Assembly (NCBI GenBank): GCA_934541015.1
Contig: CAKTDC010000003.1
Span: 62,001-126,000, forward strand
From: an uncultured Luteimonas sp.
Lineage (GTDB): Bacteria > Pseudomonadota > Gammaproteobacteria > Xanthomonadales > Xanthomonadaceae
Direction of reading: 5' to 3'
Length of the DNA: 64,000 nucleotides
Shown: one piece after another, positions 63,426 to 64,000 of the stretch
How the letters are laid out: every line of letters begins with the position of its first letter
Position numbering within the stretch: position 1 is the stretch's first letter
Program-made: the position numbers and the translations under genes
The notes under the pieces: generated by a model
What the model saw: only the letters and a program-made list of their open reading frames with translations
What the model was told of the DNA's origin: nothing
Databases searched by the model: none

Positions 63426-64000
63426 TCAGGAGCTGCAGGACAGCATCGAGCAGCCGGCCTTCGATGCCGCCCAGTCCGGACGCCTGGCGGCGCAGCGCTC
63501 GCGGCCGGGCTGATCCACGTACGGACGGCGCATCACTTCGAGCAGCTCGTCGATGCCGCCGGTGTCGCCGGCTTCGGCCCGGTCGATCGCCAGCTGGGCC
63601 AGGTAGTTGCGCAGCACGTAGCGGGGATTGGCGGCATCCATCTTCGCGCGACGCCCGTCCACGGTGAGCGCATCCCCGCGCAGGCGGGCAGCGTAGCGCG
63701 CGAGCCAGCCCTCGAAGGCCTCCGCATTCGCCCGGCGCCGGTCCGGCACGTAGAACGCATCCTCCAGCGGCGCCAGCGACGGCGCCGCCGGATCCAGCCG
63801 CGCCAGCTGCCGGAAGAACAGCGTCATGTCGGCGCCGGCGCGGTGCATCAGCCGCTGCAGGTCGCGCATCAGCTCCAGATCGCCCTCGCCGCAGGCCGAC
63901 AGGCCCAGCTTGCGCGCCGCGTCCTCGCGCTCCATCGCGGCGTAGACCGCCGCGTAGCGGTCCAGGCCCGCCTGCAGCGGAGCCGCTTCGGCGAACAGCG
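63426..64000 (-). CDS. selO: SelO/YdiU-type protein AMPylase, 3' part only
   Basis: A pseudokinase that transfers AMP to protein Ser/Thr/Tyr. Only the C-terminal 190 residues are in the window; the frame is open through 64000 and the kinase core lies outside. Recognisable are ANPRYVLRNYLAQLAI, DELLEVMRRPYVDQP and the Cys-rich end CSMLSCSS, the conserved C-terminal redox tail of the family. Confidence 0.88.
   Translation of the reverse strand, partial: LFAEAAPLQAGLDRYAAVYAAMEREDAARKLGLSACGEGDLELMRDLQRLMHRAGADMTLFFRQLARLDPAAPSLAPLEDAFYVPDRRRANAEAFEGWLARYAARLRGDALTVDGRRAKMDAANPRYVLRNYLAQLAIDRAEAGDTGGIDELLEVMRRPYVDQPGRERCAARRPDWAASKAGCSMLSCSS

Overview
The window reads as chromosomal DNA of a high-GC gammaproteobacterium of the Xanthomonadaceae/Lysobacteraceae type (Luteimonas/Lysobacter-like). 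The grounds are the pncC(cinA-like) - lexA - recA - (tfoX-like, macro) - recX - alaS - csrA - tRNA-Ser - tRNA-Arg order, a lexA operator of the form TTGGTAGTAATACTACTAA that resembles the Xanthomonas LexA site, and uniformly GC-rich codon use outside one island. The genus is inferred; nothing in the window fixes it.

Layout. 0.2-15 kb: a PspC-domain protein, a class III polyhydroxyalkanoate synthase (phaE-phaC) and pssA on the minus strand. Then comes a TonB-dependent receptor (frameshifted as given) in one plus-strand operon with an unusual ABC ATPase, a membrane partner and a DUF4857-like protein. It faces a minus-strand exbB-exbD-tonB set. A 3-hydroxybutyrate-oligomer hydrolase, a 3-hydroxybutyrate dehydrogenase and a NarL-type response regulator follow, so genes for both making and breaking PHB sit within 14 kb.

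15-32 kb: an accessory island. It opens with a decayed ISL3-family insertion sequence (recognisable 23-bp ends, transposase broken twice, with a piece of an IS3-family element inside). Next is a six-gene minus-strand cluster: SNF2-type helicase, DUF4391 protein, type III Mod methyltransferase, PLD/HKD nuclease, type III Res, and an SF1 (UvrD-like) helicase. Beyond it lie a decayed duplicate of the 3' half of tRNA-Arg with its own terminator, an AbiEi/AbiEii pair, and the intact tRNA-Arg(ACG). This is a tRNA-anchored, apparently tandem defence island, and its six-gene restriction-helicase cluster is the best candidate for an undescribed system. The PLD gene and most of mod are visibly AT-richer than the genes around them.

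32-44 kb: core genes on the minus strand (tRNA-Ser, csrA, alaS, recX, macro-domain protein, TfoX-like protein, recA, lexA, an MDR oxidoreductase, ubiB-like kinase, pncC, class I fumarase). lexA looks leaderless, with its operator over the -10 box; csrA has a GGA-loop hairpin in its leader.

44.6-64 kb: an ECF sigma/anti-sigma pair with a DUF4097 protein and an ABC exporter, a ferredoxin-NADP reductase, a universal stress protein, glutathione peroxidase, an M3 oligopeptidase lipoprotein, cyclopropane fatty acid synthase, an RsiV-like lipoprotein, a cold shock protein, a 59-residue orphan, a rhomboid protease, a POT peptide transporter, an M14 peptidase, an EEP-family lipoprotein, an MliC-type lipoprotein, a barnase-like RNase with its barstar-like inhibitor, and the 3' part of selO running off the end. 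Two related palindromic elements (249 and 158 bp) sit against terminators at 53 and 55.5 kb.
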